Counted from the stretch's first letter, positions 13,901 through 24,054 are shown. The stretch is DNA of 64,000 nt from Parapristionchus giblindavisi (GCA_943737045.1 CALSFV010000270.1:186001-250000), one strand, 5' to 3'. Numbers and translations are program-made. Notes: generated by a model from the letters alone, not told the origin.

Positions 13901-14681
13901 CTTCCTAAATATTCCATAAAACAGTCCGAATTACAGCAAAGTGCGAGGAAATGAAGGATTGGTCTGGTGAAGTATGGGATCCAAGTCTAGCTGGAATGCC
14001 GTTACTATCAGAAACGTCGGCCACTTGTCCCGATACTGAATTTGGAAGACTTTTCATATCAACTCCGGTACGTATTTAACTTTTGTTATATATTTGCAGT
14101 TTTAATGATATCTAAATTTTTCATTATTTTCTTAACATCATAGTCATTAAAGAAGGGGTTATCACGAGTTTTTACGTGACTAAACTGGCCAGGCTGAACT
14201 ATAGATCTTCCTGTATGCAAAAAAAAAATTTTCTCTAAACTTTTAGGTGCCTTGGCATGTCGTAATTTGAGCATATTGTTCATTGATCCCCCAGGGAAAG
14301 GCGCGAGTTTTTGAATTTGAAGGTCAAATATATAGAAAGTTGCAAACGGGAATCGAACCCGCGTGTCGCGGTTACAAGCGCTGACTACTAACCATTGAGC
14401 TACAAACTCTACGCGTTCAATCTCTCAAATCTAATAGAGAACGTAATGTCGCTTCCTATGTCCCACGTTCTTCTTGCCAATAGCGCACCCCAAATCTCGT
14501 GGGCCCCCTTCTTTAAACTCAAACACAGTATATTTATTATTTTAAGGATTTCTTAAAGCGAACGTGGATTGAAGATGTTATGTGTGACACAACGACTGGA
14601 CGTTGGAAGGCCACTGTGGATGGATTAACAGTCGAATTAATCTGGCTATATCCTGCTCCTTTTTATGTTTTTTGTACATGA
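6000..14681 (+). CDS. Gene 2: secreted Cys-rich protein, family A (complete)
   Basis: Eight exons (6000-6045, 6152-6285, 9963-10024, 10159-10201, 13113-13149, 13340-13552, 13925-14067, 14547-14681) join in phase to 813 nt, 270 aa. The first 15 residues (MNIRLLVLAVSLSAK) look like a signal peptide. Module 1 (exons 2-4) has Cys spaced as SCG...VCPN...VKCIGTKWV. Module 2 (exons 5-6) carries GTVTVDGTTYTYGTNSNQ. Module 3 (exons 7-8) repeats the module 1 pattern (KCEE...TCPD...VMC...GRW) and ends in FCT and TGA. AATAAA follows at 14707. The ATG was chosen because gene 3 conserves it and the signal peptide. Function unknown; probably a small extracellular protein. Introns 2 and 4 (3.7 and 2.9 kb) are inflated by palindromes, while the same introns are far smaller in gene 3. 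No frameshift or stop was found, so it looks functional. Confidence 0.85.
7091..9650. mobile_element. Large foldback FB-E in gene 2 intron 2
   Basis: Arms of about 800 bp (roughly 7091-7900 and 8830-9650) are near-perfect inverse copies with outer edges ATATGAGAGGAATCGC and its complement. The core (about 7905-8825) is unique and holds a CT microsatellite and a tRNA-like T-arm near 8320. Open frames in the arms appear in both mirrored copies and show no family resemblance, so they are not called as genes. No clear TSD was found. Confidence 0.8.
7925..7963 (+). repeat. CT microsatellite
   Basis: A run of CT dinucleotides with one TT interruption, in the core of FB-E. Confidence 0.95.
9722..9880 (+). 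repeat. Dispersed repeat R, copy 3
   Basis: Matches 360-500 in the paralogous intron of gene 1 (AGGTCAGACGG, GGAGAGG, ACGGACAATAAT). The copy therefore predates duplication of genes 1 and 2. Confidence 0.6.
10318..12543. mobile_element. TTAA-flanked palindrome FB-F in gene 2 intron 4
   Basis: TTAA at 10318-10321 and 12540-12543 bounds inverted ends GAGACCGGCTCGG and CCGAGCCGGTCTC. The arms are about 1.1 kb and almost touch at about 11430-11455. The inner third (about 11130-11720) resembles the Mutator-like foldback family. The ends match FB-G at 38730 (GAGGCCGG), so the two form one family. TTAA flanks suggest piggyBac-type targeting; no transposase was seen. Confidence 0.8.
13190..13310. 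mobile_element. TTAA MITE, copy 1
   Basis: TTAA-flanked, with TIRs AGGCACACCCCGAGCTA and TAGCTTGGGGTGTGCCT. It sits in the intron between exons 5 and 6 of gene 2. The same intron in gene 3 (19327-19399) is colinear (GACGAATCGTT) but lacks it. Confidence 0.85.
14338..14412 (-). other. tRNA-like remnant
   Basis: Reading the minus strand, a D-arm-like GTAGCTCAATGGTTAG is followed by an anticodon-arm-like segment around CTTGTAAC and a T-arm with GGGTTCGATTCCC. T-stem pairing is good, but the acceptor and anticodon stems pair badly. It is probably a decayed tRNA or a tRNA-derived SINE head. Confidence 0.45.
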
Positions 14682-14872
14682 TAACTAAAACGCATATTAA
14701 TATATGAATAAAAGTTTTTGTATCGTTCAGCTAAAAGAGTTCACTCTGATATCATCACATTGACTATCTTCCCGTATTCTTTTTTTTTCATTTCACAATC
14801 AGTTTGCAACCAAAAATACCTTTCTTCTCGTTTGTCCCTTGTAACCGGTTCGTCTCTCGATCGTCTCTCTAC
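14682..14872. terminator. 3' flank and poly(A) signal of gene 2
   Basis: AATAAA at 14707-14712, 26 bp past the stop codon of gene 2, is the likely cleavage/polyadenylation signal. Confidence 0.5.
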
Positions 14873-15584
14873 CAGGGCTGTGCGAAAAAATATTTCGAAA
14901 AAAATTCGACAAATGAAAAAATTCGGAAAAAAATTTAAACAATGTTTTCTCTATCGAAAACATCCATTCACATAATTTTACTATCGATAAAATGGAAATG
15001 TAAGGATTGCAATTGTGTGATTCTTAATTGAAGCTGCTTACATGATAATCAAGCAATTGCTGACGAAGTATTGAGCGAGGACTTCGTGGGTTACCTCCAT
15101 CTATTTTGTTGATTTCTCTTTCACGATTCACTATTCGAAAAGGATCAAGTGTATAGGCTTTGCTTTTGAATAACGTCTTCAGTAGCTGATCACAAGAAGA
15201 TGAACGAAGAATTATTTAAGATGGAAGTACCCCTTGTATGGGACCTCAGCACGCCCAGACTATTCAGTCGTTTCGTTTAGTGGCAACCATTCCCTCCCCT
15301 ATGATTCTGTGCTTGATAAAGGTCGTTAAACTGTAAAAAACTGTAAAACATGATAATATGTACATATTTTACTCAAGTAAAATCGTAATTGTTGTCTCTA
15401 ATTTTGAAATTTTTGTAAAAATGTAATTAATTTTTGAAATTTTGTGTCTTTTTTATGCAAAAACATTTTAAAATTTTTTTTCGATTTTTTTTTCGAAAAA
15501 TTTTTCGTCGAAAAAGTTTTTCGAGAAAGCCCGAAAAATTCAAAAAAAAACCGAAAACAGGAAAACGATAAATGCACAGCCCTG
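14873..15584. mobile_element. hAT-like MITE, copy 2 (8-bp TSD)
   Basis: Perfect family ends: CAGGGCTGTGCGAAAA and ATGCACAGCCCTG. Flanks CTCTCTAC (14865-14872) and ATCTCTAC (15585-15592) match at 7 of 8 positions. It is longer than copy 1 because a 299-bp element has inserted in it (15050-15348). Confidence 0.85.
15050..15348 (+). mobile_element. 299-bp non-autonomous insert inside the hAT MITE
   Basis: Flanked by the 9-bp repeat CATGATAAT (15041-15049 and 15349-15357). hAT copy 1 lacks this block at the matching point. Related sequence (AAGCAATTGC, GACGAAGTATTGAG) recurs at about 26858-27125 and partly at 28680-28862, next to family B genes. Confidence 0.75.
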
Positions 15585-15602
15585 ATCTCTACCTCTGTTT
15601 TT

Positions 15603-15690
15603 ACAGAATTAAAACTGTCCGAACAATCCAAATTCCGCTCCTTTGCCGCGCAATACTACGACTCCGTGCAGTTCTTCGCGCCATATGCAG
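15603..15690 (+). repeat. Short dispersed repeat shared with 44546-44630
   Basis: AGAATTAAAACTGTCCGAAC and the following CTCTTTGCCGCGCAATA-like text recur just after exon 1 of the family B gene at 44.5 kb. Confidence 0.6.
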
Positions 15691-15910
15691 AGTTGGGATT
15701 TAACGTTAACGGTTTTAACGGATTTAATGGATTTAACGGTATCCACCCGTTAAATTAATTTTTAACGGAATCCGTTAAAAAGTTTTCCGTTAAATCCGTT
15801 AGAAATAAATTGAATATTTTGAAGTAAAAAAAGATAGAAAACATGCTATTTGCATAAGTTTTATGCTTTTAAAATTTATATTTCGAGTGCTCTGTTCTCA
15901 CTATAGCGTT

Positions 15911-15912
15911 AC

Positions 15913-15987
<75 letters not shown>
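15911..15987. repeat. TA microsatellite
   Basis: Long (TA)n run with one TG interruption. Confidence 0.95.
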
Positions 15988-15992
<5 letters not shown>

Positions 15993-16467
15993 GCACACGG
16001 GAATCGAACCCGCGTGACGCGGTTACAAGCGCTGACTACTAACCAGGGCTGTGCATTTTCCATTTTCCGATTTTCCGATTTTCAGAATTTTTCGAGAAAA
16101 ATCTGAAAATTTTTCCGTCGGAAAATTTTCCGACTTTTTTAAAAATTTTCCGAATCTTTAAAATTCTCGGAATGTTAAATAAAAAAAAGAAAATCGATTT
16201 TTCAATGATTATGGTACTTGGGAGGTAATCCACTTGTGATATTCAATATGCCAGTATGCGGTAATTTTTCTCAATTGCTCATCCTTGATACTAACATTCT
16301 CGTCCTTGTCTATGACTTCTAATGATCTTGACTTCAGTGAAACAATAATTTTATTAAACACGAAAATTTACGTATTTTGAGGTCAATTTAGATATGTCCG
16401 AAAATTTCCGAAAACTGTTTTCCGCCCTGCTACTAACCTCTGAGCTACTCGCGTTACGCGCTCATCG
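15988..16467 (-). other. tRNA-like remnant split by a hAT MITE
   Basis: 15988-16043 plus 16438-16467, read on the minus strand, rebuild the same tRNA-like sequence as 14338-14412 (GTAGCTCAGAGGTTAG ... GGGTTCGATTCCC). The pieces are separated by the MITE at 16044-16429 and its TSD. Stem pairing is poor, so it is a relic. Confidence 0.5.
16044..16429. mobile_element. hAT-like MITE, copy 3 (8-bp TSD)
   Basis: Begins CAGGGCTGTGCATTTT and ends CCGCCCTG. The 8-bp TSD CTACTAAC lies at 16036-16043 and 16430-16437. The interior is rich in TTTTCCGA words rather than TTTCGAAAA, so this is a diverged subfamily. Confidence 0.85.
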
Positions 16468-16746
16468 TGAATTAAAAGGAGTGTGTAACGAAAAAATAAC
16501 CTAAACCTATTTTTTGCGACGTTTCCTACCCACCACGTACCACAGACCTCGATTCTATTGATAGAATATGCCAAAAAATGGTTATAATTTTAAGCGTTTT
16601 CAAGGAAACACGGTACAGAAAAGAACAAATAATATAAAATGTGTGAATGAATGAGACGAACAGATAGAGATGGTTGAGATGATTTTTGGTGAACACAAGT
16701 ACTGTCGAAATAGAAATACTATGGGGGAATAGGGAGATCACATCAA

Positions 16747-17459
16747 TCAATTTTCACTCAGGGAAACTAAAGGTAATCCGGTTTTTAGGTCGTACAAGAA
16801 GCCTTGCCGCTCTAGGAAAGAGGCTGTTGTGCCTGTAGTGAAAGCGTGAGCCTGGATTATTAAAATTGAGACCATTATGAGTTGTATAAGTGCGAAAGTA
16901 ATGTGGTTTTCGATTAGAGATTTTATATTTTCCTCTGATAAACCTCGTTTTAATTTATTTTTTTTTCTTATCTGTATTTTATAGTTATATAATGAAGTCA
17001 GTGACAAATAGGGAATCTTGTAAACTTTTGACAAAATTTTTCAAAATTTTTGAAAAATGTTACACTTTTTTCGCTTTGACGGTACCTATTCATGATCTCT
17101 TTGTATTCACTGGTATTATGAGACAGATCAAATGTCAGCCTATTCCTTGTGCCAATCAACTATCGATTTGCCAAAATCGATTGGATAGAAGACGAGTCCC
17201 TTCCTATCCAGTCTATCATTTCTCTTTCACTATGTTTTGACACGGCTCCGGCGCAGATATCAATGGTCATTTTCAAAACTACCGTATGATAGTTCGTCAA
17301 TTCGTTGCGGGACAAAATTTCACGTTCAAACATTTTCGATATTTCAATCAATATTTTTATGGGAAACTCTCCCTTTAAGTCCTTTTCAGGACTAAAAAGG
17401 CTCGACAAAGTTCGAAGAGAATACAAGAGATATCGAGATTTATTTGCACTGTCGCCCAA
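16747..17459 (-). other. Two unidentified minus-strand ORFs
   Basis: Open frames at 17160-17459 (99 codons) and 16747-17034 (95 codons) have balanced amino-acid composition and could be exons of one gene or a decayed element. No family is recognised. The second contains the hydrophobic stretch FALIQLIMVSILII. No clear in-phase splice join was found, so they are not called as a gene. Confidence 0.2.
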
Positions 17460-17716
17460 TTCAATCTATGGTTATAATATAAAATGATTGTGTAGAGAGA
17501 CTTCCGTAAGCTTTATGTACGTAGAATGAAAAGAGAACATGCAATGTGAAATTGTCATTTAGCAGTGATGGCCAAATTGCCGATATTTCACGCCCACTGC
17601 TGTGTGGAATCCCTAACCGTCTCGTTTCTCTCAAATATAATTGTATTTCTCAAGATAAGAAGGAGGAAACAGTGTACATAAGGAGGCCATCACTGTAAGG
17701 AAACATTCATTTGCGA
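17420..17716 (+). promoter_or_regulatory. Conserved upstream block of gene 3
   Basis: Alignable with 5770-5999 before gene 2, including CGTTTCTCTCAAATATA and CTCAAGATAAGAAGGAGG. Promoter or 5' UTR is possible; duplicated flank is the alternative. Confidence 0.4.
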
Positions 17717-19612
17717 ATGAATATTCGATTCTTAGTTCTTGCAGTTTGGTTGTCTGCTAAAGGTACGTTAGTTTCATTTTGGCAGATTGGTTTTCAGCGA
17801 AAAAGATAGCTTGAAATGCACCCATTGTCAGAATGACTCCAATCTCATAATATGCACGCTGAATTTAAGGTTTATATTTTTAGTTGTCACTTCGTGCGGT
17901 CAACCAAAGCAGTTCACCGGAGCCCTATCGCCAAATCTGGGGGCAGACGGAGCTTCGACTTTTGAAGAAGATGATGGTGATATGTATCTTGTGTGCCCTA
18001 ACGCACAATGGTTTTTGGTATGTTGCTTTTCATTTGACCCAGTAATATCTATTCATCATACTATTGATTGACGCCCAAGCCACGTCCAAAGCCAGAGTGG
18101 AGCAGTGATGTGTTGGTGTCGCTCAGCGTTTCTCCACTCCAGTGCGAGCGCACATTGAAATTTTGGCAAAATGCCAAAAAATACGGTATGACTGCACCGT
18201 GGTGTACTCTCATCGTCTGTGTCTCTCACTTTTGCGTGCTCTCTCTCTCTTTCGCTCTACCTTTTTCTCTGTTACACCATGAGCGCTTTCGAAACGCTGT
18301 GCGTCGACATAGGTCTTGGTAGAATAATGGGTCCCAAGCGGAGAAGGCTGAACGTCAAACTGGTTACAGTAATAAAGTGACGGTAGCCATAAATTATTGA
18401 TCGATGGTTATTTCCCACACAAGCGTCTTCCATCTTGCCAATGTCTTCCATTTTGTGACACCGACGTCTCCATATTCGGACGACGTTTTGTTCTTTCTAT
18501 CAAATGTTCTACGAATTATAGTTGATCTCAAGATAATATTGAAGTCTTTATTATCACCTTTTCAATATAATCATATTACTTTTTTCATGTGTCGTTGCAT
18601 GATAATGCATGTAGATAAAATATAATATATAATTATGTCCACAAGCTCCAAGAGACAAAGGAAATGTTATAAAGTATATTTGATTCAAATATGTATGAAT
18701 ATTTCTTTAATGAAAATAAATTTCTAGAAGCAAGCAGCCACGGGAACGATGATGGCATCCTACGACTATGTCAAATGTACTGGCACAAAGTGAGTTCTCA
18801 TCATTCATTTTTTAAATACTAAATATCTTTCAATATAAAACGAGATAATACGACGACAACAGAAATCTTGTTACGTTTCTGTGTTAGGTCCAAAATAACA
18901 TTAATTTTTAATAATGAAAGGTGGGTATCGGAAAGCGGAGTGACCTTCGATGAAGGAGATGAGGTGAGAGAAGTTAAGCTCAATTTTAAAATTATAATAC
19001 AGCTCTTTTCTTCCTTGTGCACACTATTTGTCCTTCGAATGTAAAGATCCCAGAACGTAAATTTTGTGGGATTTTACTATGTACATATACAGGCAATTGC
19101 TGCACAAAAAGAAACGATATGCAAGGTAGCATTTCCCATAACACTGGAGATTTTTTACCTTTTTTCCCGTAGTCGGACAACTTTAATCTCAATTATAATA
19201 GTTTCAGTTAAATATCTCTTTCTTTTTGTATTTTTTAATAAAAAAAAACTAAATATTTAAACGAAAAAAAACAATAATAACATATTCAGTTTGCCTGCAC
19301 CATCGGCAACCTCGACCCGCAGGGATGTGAGTTTTGAACGAATATAATTTTGATGACGAATCGTTATTAGATTTAAAAAGAATTATACCATTTCTTCAGC
19401 TTGTAAAATCGTATCGTCGGGATCAAATACAGAAATCCTGAATGACAGCTCAGTCGAGTGTCAACCAGGACAGACTACGGTAATAAAAGTCAACGGAAGC
19501 CAGGTCGCTGGACAAAAGTTAACTTGTGTTAAATCCGGAACTGTTACCGTCGACGGAACGACTTATACCTATGGAACTAATTCAAATCAGAGGCCGAGGA
19601 TTACTTGCATAG
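17717..19612 (+). CDS. Gene 3: secreted Cys-rich protein, family A (exons 1-6)
   Basis: Exons 17717-17762, 17884-18017, 18728-18789, 18921-18963, 19290-19326 and 19400-19612 have exactly the lengths of gene 2 exons 1-6 (46, 134, 62, 43, 37, 213 nt) and join in phase. The signal peptide is MNIRFLVLAVWLSAK. Module 1 and the GTVTVDGTTYTYGTNSNQ module are intact. Exon 6 ends ATA G, so the next exon must begin with two codon bases. No copy of gene 2 exons 7-8 follows. The best in-phase partner is the exon at 23363-23637, which would give 269 aa against 270 in gene 2. That intron would be 3.75 kb and contain a dead mariner and broken family B exons. Function unknown, likely extracellular. The join is inference. 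Confidence 0.8.
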
Positions 19613-20145
19613 GTAGATTTGTTCTTCTTTTTGTTGAATACTTAGTCATGGTAACACAAATCGGTCGATTGTGTGCTTATTTTTGAGTATTTATGATTAG
19701 CATTGTGCATTTCCATACAGTGTGTTTATAAAGGTAATGTACCGCATATTGCACATTTTACTAATTTGACGGGAGGCCGTTTGTGTAAGAGTCGGGCAAA
19801 TCTGGGGGGGAGGGTTGGCCAAAAATTTCGATACCCTCAAAACGTGTGTATAGGGGTTATCGACCCCGCTGATGCTCCTGGCATAGAAATTTTGGCCCCA
19901 GTAGTCCCGCTACACCAGGACGGGATCACGTTTTCAGCCGTTCTCAGGTCCATGGTAGAACTAGGACAGAATTCGTTGGCAACGACAGCTGTCACCTTCA
20001 TTTGTTTTGAAAATTTTCGAAAAGTTCGGAAAATGTTAATTTAAATGGAGACGGTTGCGCCCCTAGCGAGTGATACTTATCGGACCGGCGTGACGATGGG
20101 ATTCCAACAAAGATTGTTGCGGCATAGTGATCTGCATCACTAATA
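19613..20145. other. Probable gene 3 intron, 5' part
   Basis: Starts at a GTAGAT donor. No exon-like sequence resembling gene 2 exon 7 or gene 1's alternative exons was found. Confidence 0.5.
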
Positions 20146-21748
20146 TTAGGTTGATTCATTAGTCTTGTCGCATTTTGCTGCTTAGAGGCAAAGTAGTTGG
20201 TCAGCCAGATTTCGACCATCCGCTGATTGTTGAACTGTACTCCTCCAAGAGTGCGCTGCATATCGGAAAACAAGCGGTAATCGCTAGGAGACCTCGTCGG
20301 GCGAGTAGGGCGGGTGGGGGACAACATCGCAGTCAAAGTCCAACAGGATTTTTTTGGTCGTGATTGCCACATGGGGTCGGGCGTTGTCATGCTGGAAGTG
20401 AATCCGGTCGCGCAGCCAGGGAACGGAGGGGACCTTGGACTTCAGGGTGTGTAGTTGACGAGAGTATACCGCGGCCGTAATAGTCGACCCCTGTGGGAAC
20501 AGCTCCCAATACACCACACCGCCTCTGCACACAGACAGTATGATCTACTTCTGGTGAAGTTTGAATTTGGCGATGGAATTCGGCTGCTCAACTCGATCAA
20601 CCCACTAAGGAGTACTACGTTGCCGTAAAGGATCCATTTTTATCTCCAGTCATGATCCCGTCGATCCAAGCAGTTGTACGAGCGTATGAAATTAGATTCA
20701 GACACTGGTCCGCACGGTTGTCCATCTACTTGTCCGACAGTTAGTGGGGTAACCATCGACCCAAATTCTGGACCTTTCCAAGATCCTATAGGCAACCAAC
20801 GATGGCGGGATGGCTTACCCCAAGACTCGTCGCCATATCACGGGTGGTAGCATAGGGGTCCGCTTGGACGTTATGCTCCAGCACGTCCAAGTCCAGCTCG
20901 GGGGCCGTCCGGACCTTTGACGCCGTACTCCCTTCTTTGACGCGTTTGAACCAATATTGCACAGTGCGCGTACTAACAAGGGAATCCTTTCTGCTCGCGG
21001 AAACCAATCCAGATGAAAATTTGCACAAGCATTGTTGAAGACGATAGAAAATTATATGTGAAGTTGAAAAATGCAGCAGGGCAATACCCGAGCCGCAGCA
21101 TCTATCCAAACTTGGTCAAACTTAGCGCGCATTCGCCGCATTCTATTGGTGGCACAGATTCTTCGTACAATCGCGTTGATGTTATCTTTTCGAAATCTTT
21201 TTGTCTTAAATGCACGAGCCACTTTACACTCCGTTCACCAATCAAGTTGATACCTTTCTTCAGAGATAGGGACGATGAATTCAGATTTTTGGCGGCGAAT
21301 GCGCGCAAAGTTTGACAAAGTTTGGATAGATGCTGCGGCTCGGGTATTGCCCTGCTGCATTTTGCGACTTCACATATAATTTTCTATCGTATTCGACAAT
21401 GCCTGTGCAAATTTTCATCTGGATTGGTTTCCGCGAGGTGAAAGGATTCCCTTGTAAGGGCCTTAGTGTTGTATACTACCGCCATACGGATGTGGACATC
21501 GGGATGTTTGAGCTCGAATAGGAAGAAAACAACGTGACGTGTCACATGTGTAAAAAAACTGGGAACGAATTGAAGAGGCATTTCAGCTACTAGACTCGAT
21601 GTAGGTACAATTCACTACTACGCTCAAAGAGTAGTAGTAGTGACTTATTTACTTCCAGAACGGACGGGGCAAATGATAACCTACGACTGAGCAGTGATAG
21701 CACAAACATACCCCTCCAAAATGCGACAAGACTTATGACTCAACCTAA
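20146..21748 (-). pseudogene. Degenerate mariner transposon with transposase relics
   Basis: TIRs of about 30 bp (TTAGGTTGATTCATTAG at the left; the inverse of TTAGGTTGAGTCATAAG at the right) are flanked by TA (20144-20145, 21749-21750). Minus-strand pieces show mariner hallmarks: QHDNARPH and HPPYSPD around 20284-20420, then PSDYRLF around 20250, and a helix-turn-helix-like part near 20786-20990 (YWFKRVKEGS). Frames are shifted between the pieces. A block of about 110 bp (about 21005-21115) is inverted again at about 21318-21430, which breaks the N-terminal region. It cannot encode an intact transposase. Confidence 0.85.
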
Positions 21749-22147
21749 TAGTAAGAGCTTGCGTTAGCTTTGCTTACGTCTCTCATCTCCGCACTCTCCC
21801 GCGTACTTGCAGAGTATACTGACAAAGGCACTTTTTGATATACTTTTGGACCCTACTGTATGCGAAAAAAGTGAGTCTTAAGTATGTACAGTAAAATATA
21901 ATCGGAGGAAGAGGTCGATGTTATTGCTTGACACATGAGAAGCTCCAAGGTGGACTTACAATGAGAGATGCAATTGGGGAATGGTAGGAGCTATCATAAA
22001 GATGCATTATTCCCTTCTTCTTATGAAACTACACTTACAGAAATATTTCACTTTAGGCCAGTTCATTTATTCGAGTACATATTTCTAACATTATTATAAT
22101 TTATATAACATTTAATTAAACGTACTTCTAATTGTCGATTCTTTCAG

Positions 22148-22440
22148 AACCTTCAGAACCTTCCGTACTAATCTGCCCGATAATAATGGGATCAGTAAAT
22201 TGCGATGCTCGAGATAAGGAAACTGCTTCCTTCCCGATCCAGTAAACGGTGTTATCACATGTCCCGATAGATTGTATCCTATACTCGAGGGTAGTACTGA
22301 TATTATCAAATTTTTCGGCGTGAAAGAACTTGTTTGCATGCCCGACGGTTTTTGGTATGCTGGTGAAACAAAATTGGATGTTGGAAGGCCCATTGAATTT
22401 GCATGTTCGAAGTATGAAGCGCTCTGATGATATAGGAATA
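22148..22440 (+). pseudogene. Family B terminal exon, broken by a frameshift
   Basis: Acceptor TCTTTCAG, then sequence homologous to family B exon 2. One base is missing near 22218: intact copies read GAA AAC TGC, while this one reads GGAAACTGC. The frame is lost soon afterwards (TAA about 30 bases on). Downstream text still encodes KELVCMPDGFW in another frame. Its 3' flank matches, inverted, that of the gene at 25458. Confidence 0.8.
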
Positions 22441-22792
22441 TATTTCGTTCGAAAAATAAAAGACCATGAAAATTTTGTCACTACGTTCGTATGTCACATT
22501 AGCTCACAATCTATACTCACATTAGTCATCATATTTTCATTTTTATTTTTATTTTACTCTTTGTAATCACTGATAAAATATGAAACTAATATGAGACTAA
22601 TTGCATTTTTTTCTCGCGTGGTACGCCGTCGATTAAAGAATAAGGTAAAGGTACATCCCGTTATTCAAGGCACACGAAGTCCTGCGGGTGATCACTGCTA
22701 GGCCAGCGATCTTTCGCCGTCGAGCACGCCACGGGAATTTGACGGCGGGCTCCGCAAGCAAAAAATAGAGTGCATAACTAATTATTCATTAT

Positions 22793-23008
22793 CACCAGCA
22801 TACCAAAAAGAGTCGGGCATGCAAACAAGTTCTTTCACACCTTAAAATTTAGTAATATCCATAGCATCCTCGAGTATAAGATACAATTTATCGGGACATG
22901 AGCTAACTCCATTTACTGGATCGGGAAGGTAACAGTTTTCCTTATCTCGAGCATCGCAATTTCCTAGAAAGTTGATGTGGCAGATTGGTCCGGAAGGATT
23001 TGAAGGCT
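22793..23008 (-). pseudogene. Family B terminal exon, inverted and truncated
   Basis: On the minus strand it is homologous to family B exon 2, but the splice acceptor AG has become GG, an in-frame TAA replaces a Phe codon before the VKELVCMPD region, and the copy ends right after the FWYAGD motif. Confidence 0.8.
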
Positions 23009-23155
23009 CCGAAAGAAACAACAATTAGAAGTAGGTTTAATTAAAAGATAAATAAATTTTAATTATGCTAGAAAAATGTACTCGATTAAATTTATAGAAA
23101 GTAAAAATTTTCTGTGAGAGTAGTTTCATATGAAGAATGCATCTTTGTGACGTTC

Positions 23156-23292
23156 CAGTAGATGGGTTAGGGAGAGGCAGTGGAGATACAATCGAGAGAA
23201 GGGGCGAGATCTAGCCGTTGAGAGACTTCCGTTTTTTTAGAGCACAGTGTCATTTCCTTACGCAAGTGCATATTATACGCACAATAATTCAT
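23156..23292 (+). repeat. Dispersed repeat R, copy 4
   Basis: GGAGAGGCAGTGG through TATACGCACAATAATTC aligns with 30926-31150. Confidence 0.55.
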
Positions 23293-23362
23293 TTATTCGA
23301 GTACATATTTCTATCATTATTCTTAATTTCTTTTACCTACTTCTAATAGCCGATTCTTTCAG

Positions 23363-23637
23363 AGCCTCCAAAACCCTCCTGCCCCCTCACCTTTAGCGGA
23401 AATTGCGATCCTGAAGATACGGAAAACTGTTTCCTTCCAGATCCAGTAAACGGAGTTATCAGATGTCCCGATAGATTGTATCCGATACTCAATGGTTATA
23501 TTGATATTTTCGAAGTTTGGGGAGCAAAAGAAATTGTGTGCATGCCCGATGGTTTTTGGCATGCTGGTGATATGCCACAGGACAAGGAGTTTACAGTTTT
23601 TGCATGTTCGAACATAAAAGGGAACAATGGATGGTAA
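23363..23637 (+). CDS. Intact family B-type terminal exon (probable last exon of gene 3)
   Basis: Acceptor TTCTTTCAG at 23354-23362, then an open frame of 275 nt to TAA. It encodes PSCPLTFSGNC, NCFLPDPVNG, CPDRLYPILN, IVCMPDGFWH and FACSN, the full family B Cys module. It starts in phase 1, which fits both a family B signal exon and gene 3 exon 6 (19612). No signal exon lies upstream in this strand, and the combined length with gene 3 (269 aa) matches gene 2, so it is assigned tentatively to gene 3. AATAAA-like words follow at 23700-23740. Confidence 0.6.
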
Positions 23638-23761
23638 ATACCATTATATTTCACTTTTTTCACTAGTCATATTTATGTGTCTCGTTTCGGGCATTATGGA
23701 TAAAGAAATAAATATTGTTCGAAAAATAAAGTGCTATAAAAATGTTGTAACTGCATATATG

Positions 23762-23904
23762 TACAGTAGCAGCCAAAAGTATTCGGCTAAAAATTAGCAA
23801 TGTCATAACTTTTGGCTTAAATGAGCAATCGGGCTCAGGTTTTGGCGGGATACTGTAGTACTAGTGGGCATCATATCTTACTCTCGTTGGTAGGATTCGC
23901 CGTC
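23762..23904 (+). mobile_element. One-ended Tc1/mariner-like TIR fragment
   Basis: TACAGTAGCAGCCAAAAGT and CATAACTTTTGGC are typical Tc1-like end text. No opposite end was found. It separates the intact exon from a partial copy of the same exon. Confidence 0.5.
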
Positions 23905-24054
23905 GTACTCAATGGTTATATTGATATTTTCGAAGTTTGGGGTGCAAAAGAAATTGTGTGCATGCCCGACGGTTATTGGCATGCTGGTGATATGCCACTG
24001 GATAAGGGGAAAGTATATTTTGCATGTTCGAACATTAAATCAGACAACGAATAA
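23905..24054 (+). pseudogene. 3' fragment of a family B terminal exon
   Basis: Starts abruptly inside the exon (ACTCAATGGTTATATTGATA) and continues to a stop through IVCMPDGYWHAGDMPLDKG. It lacks the first half, the acceptor and the first cysteines. Confidence 0.8.
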
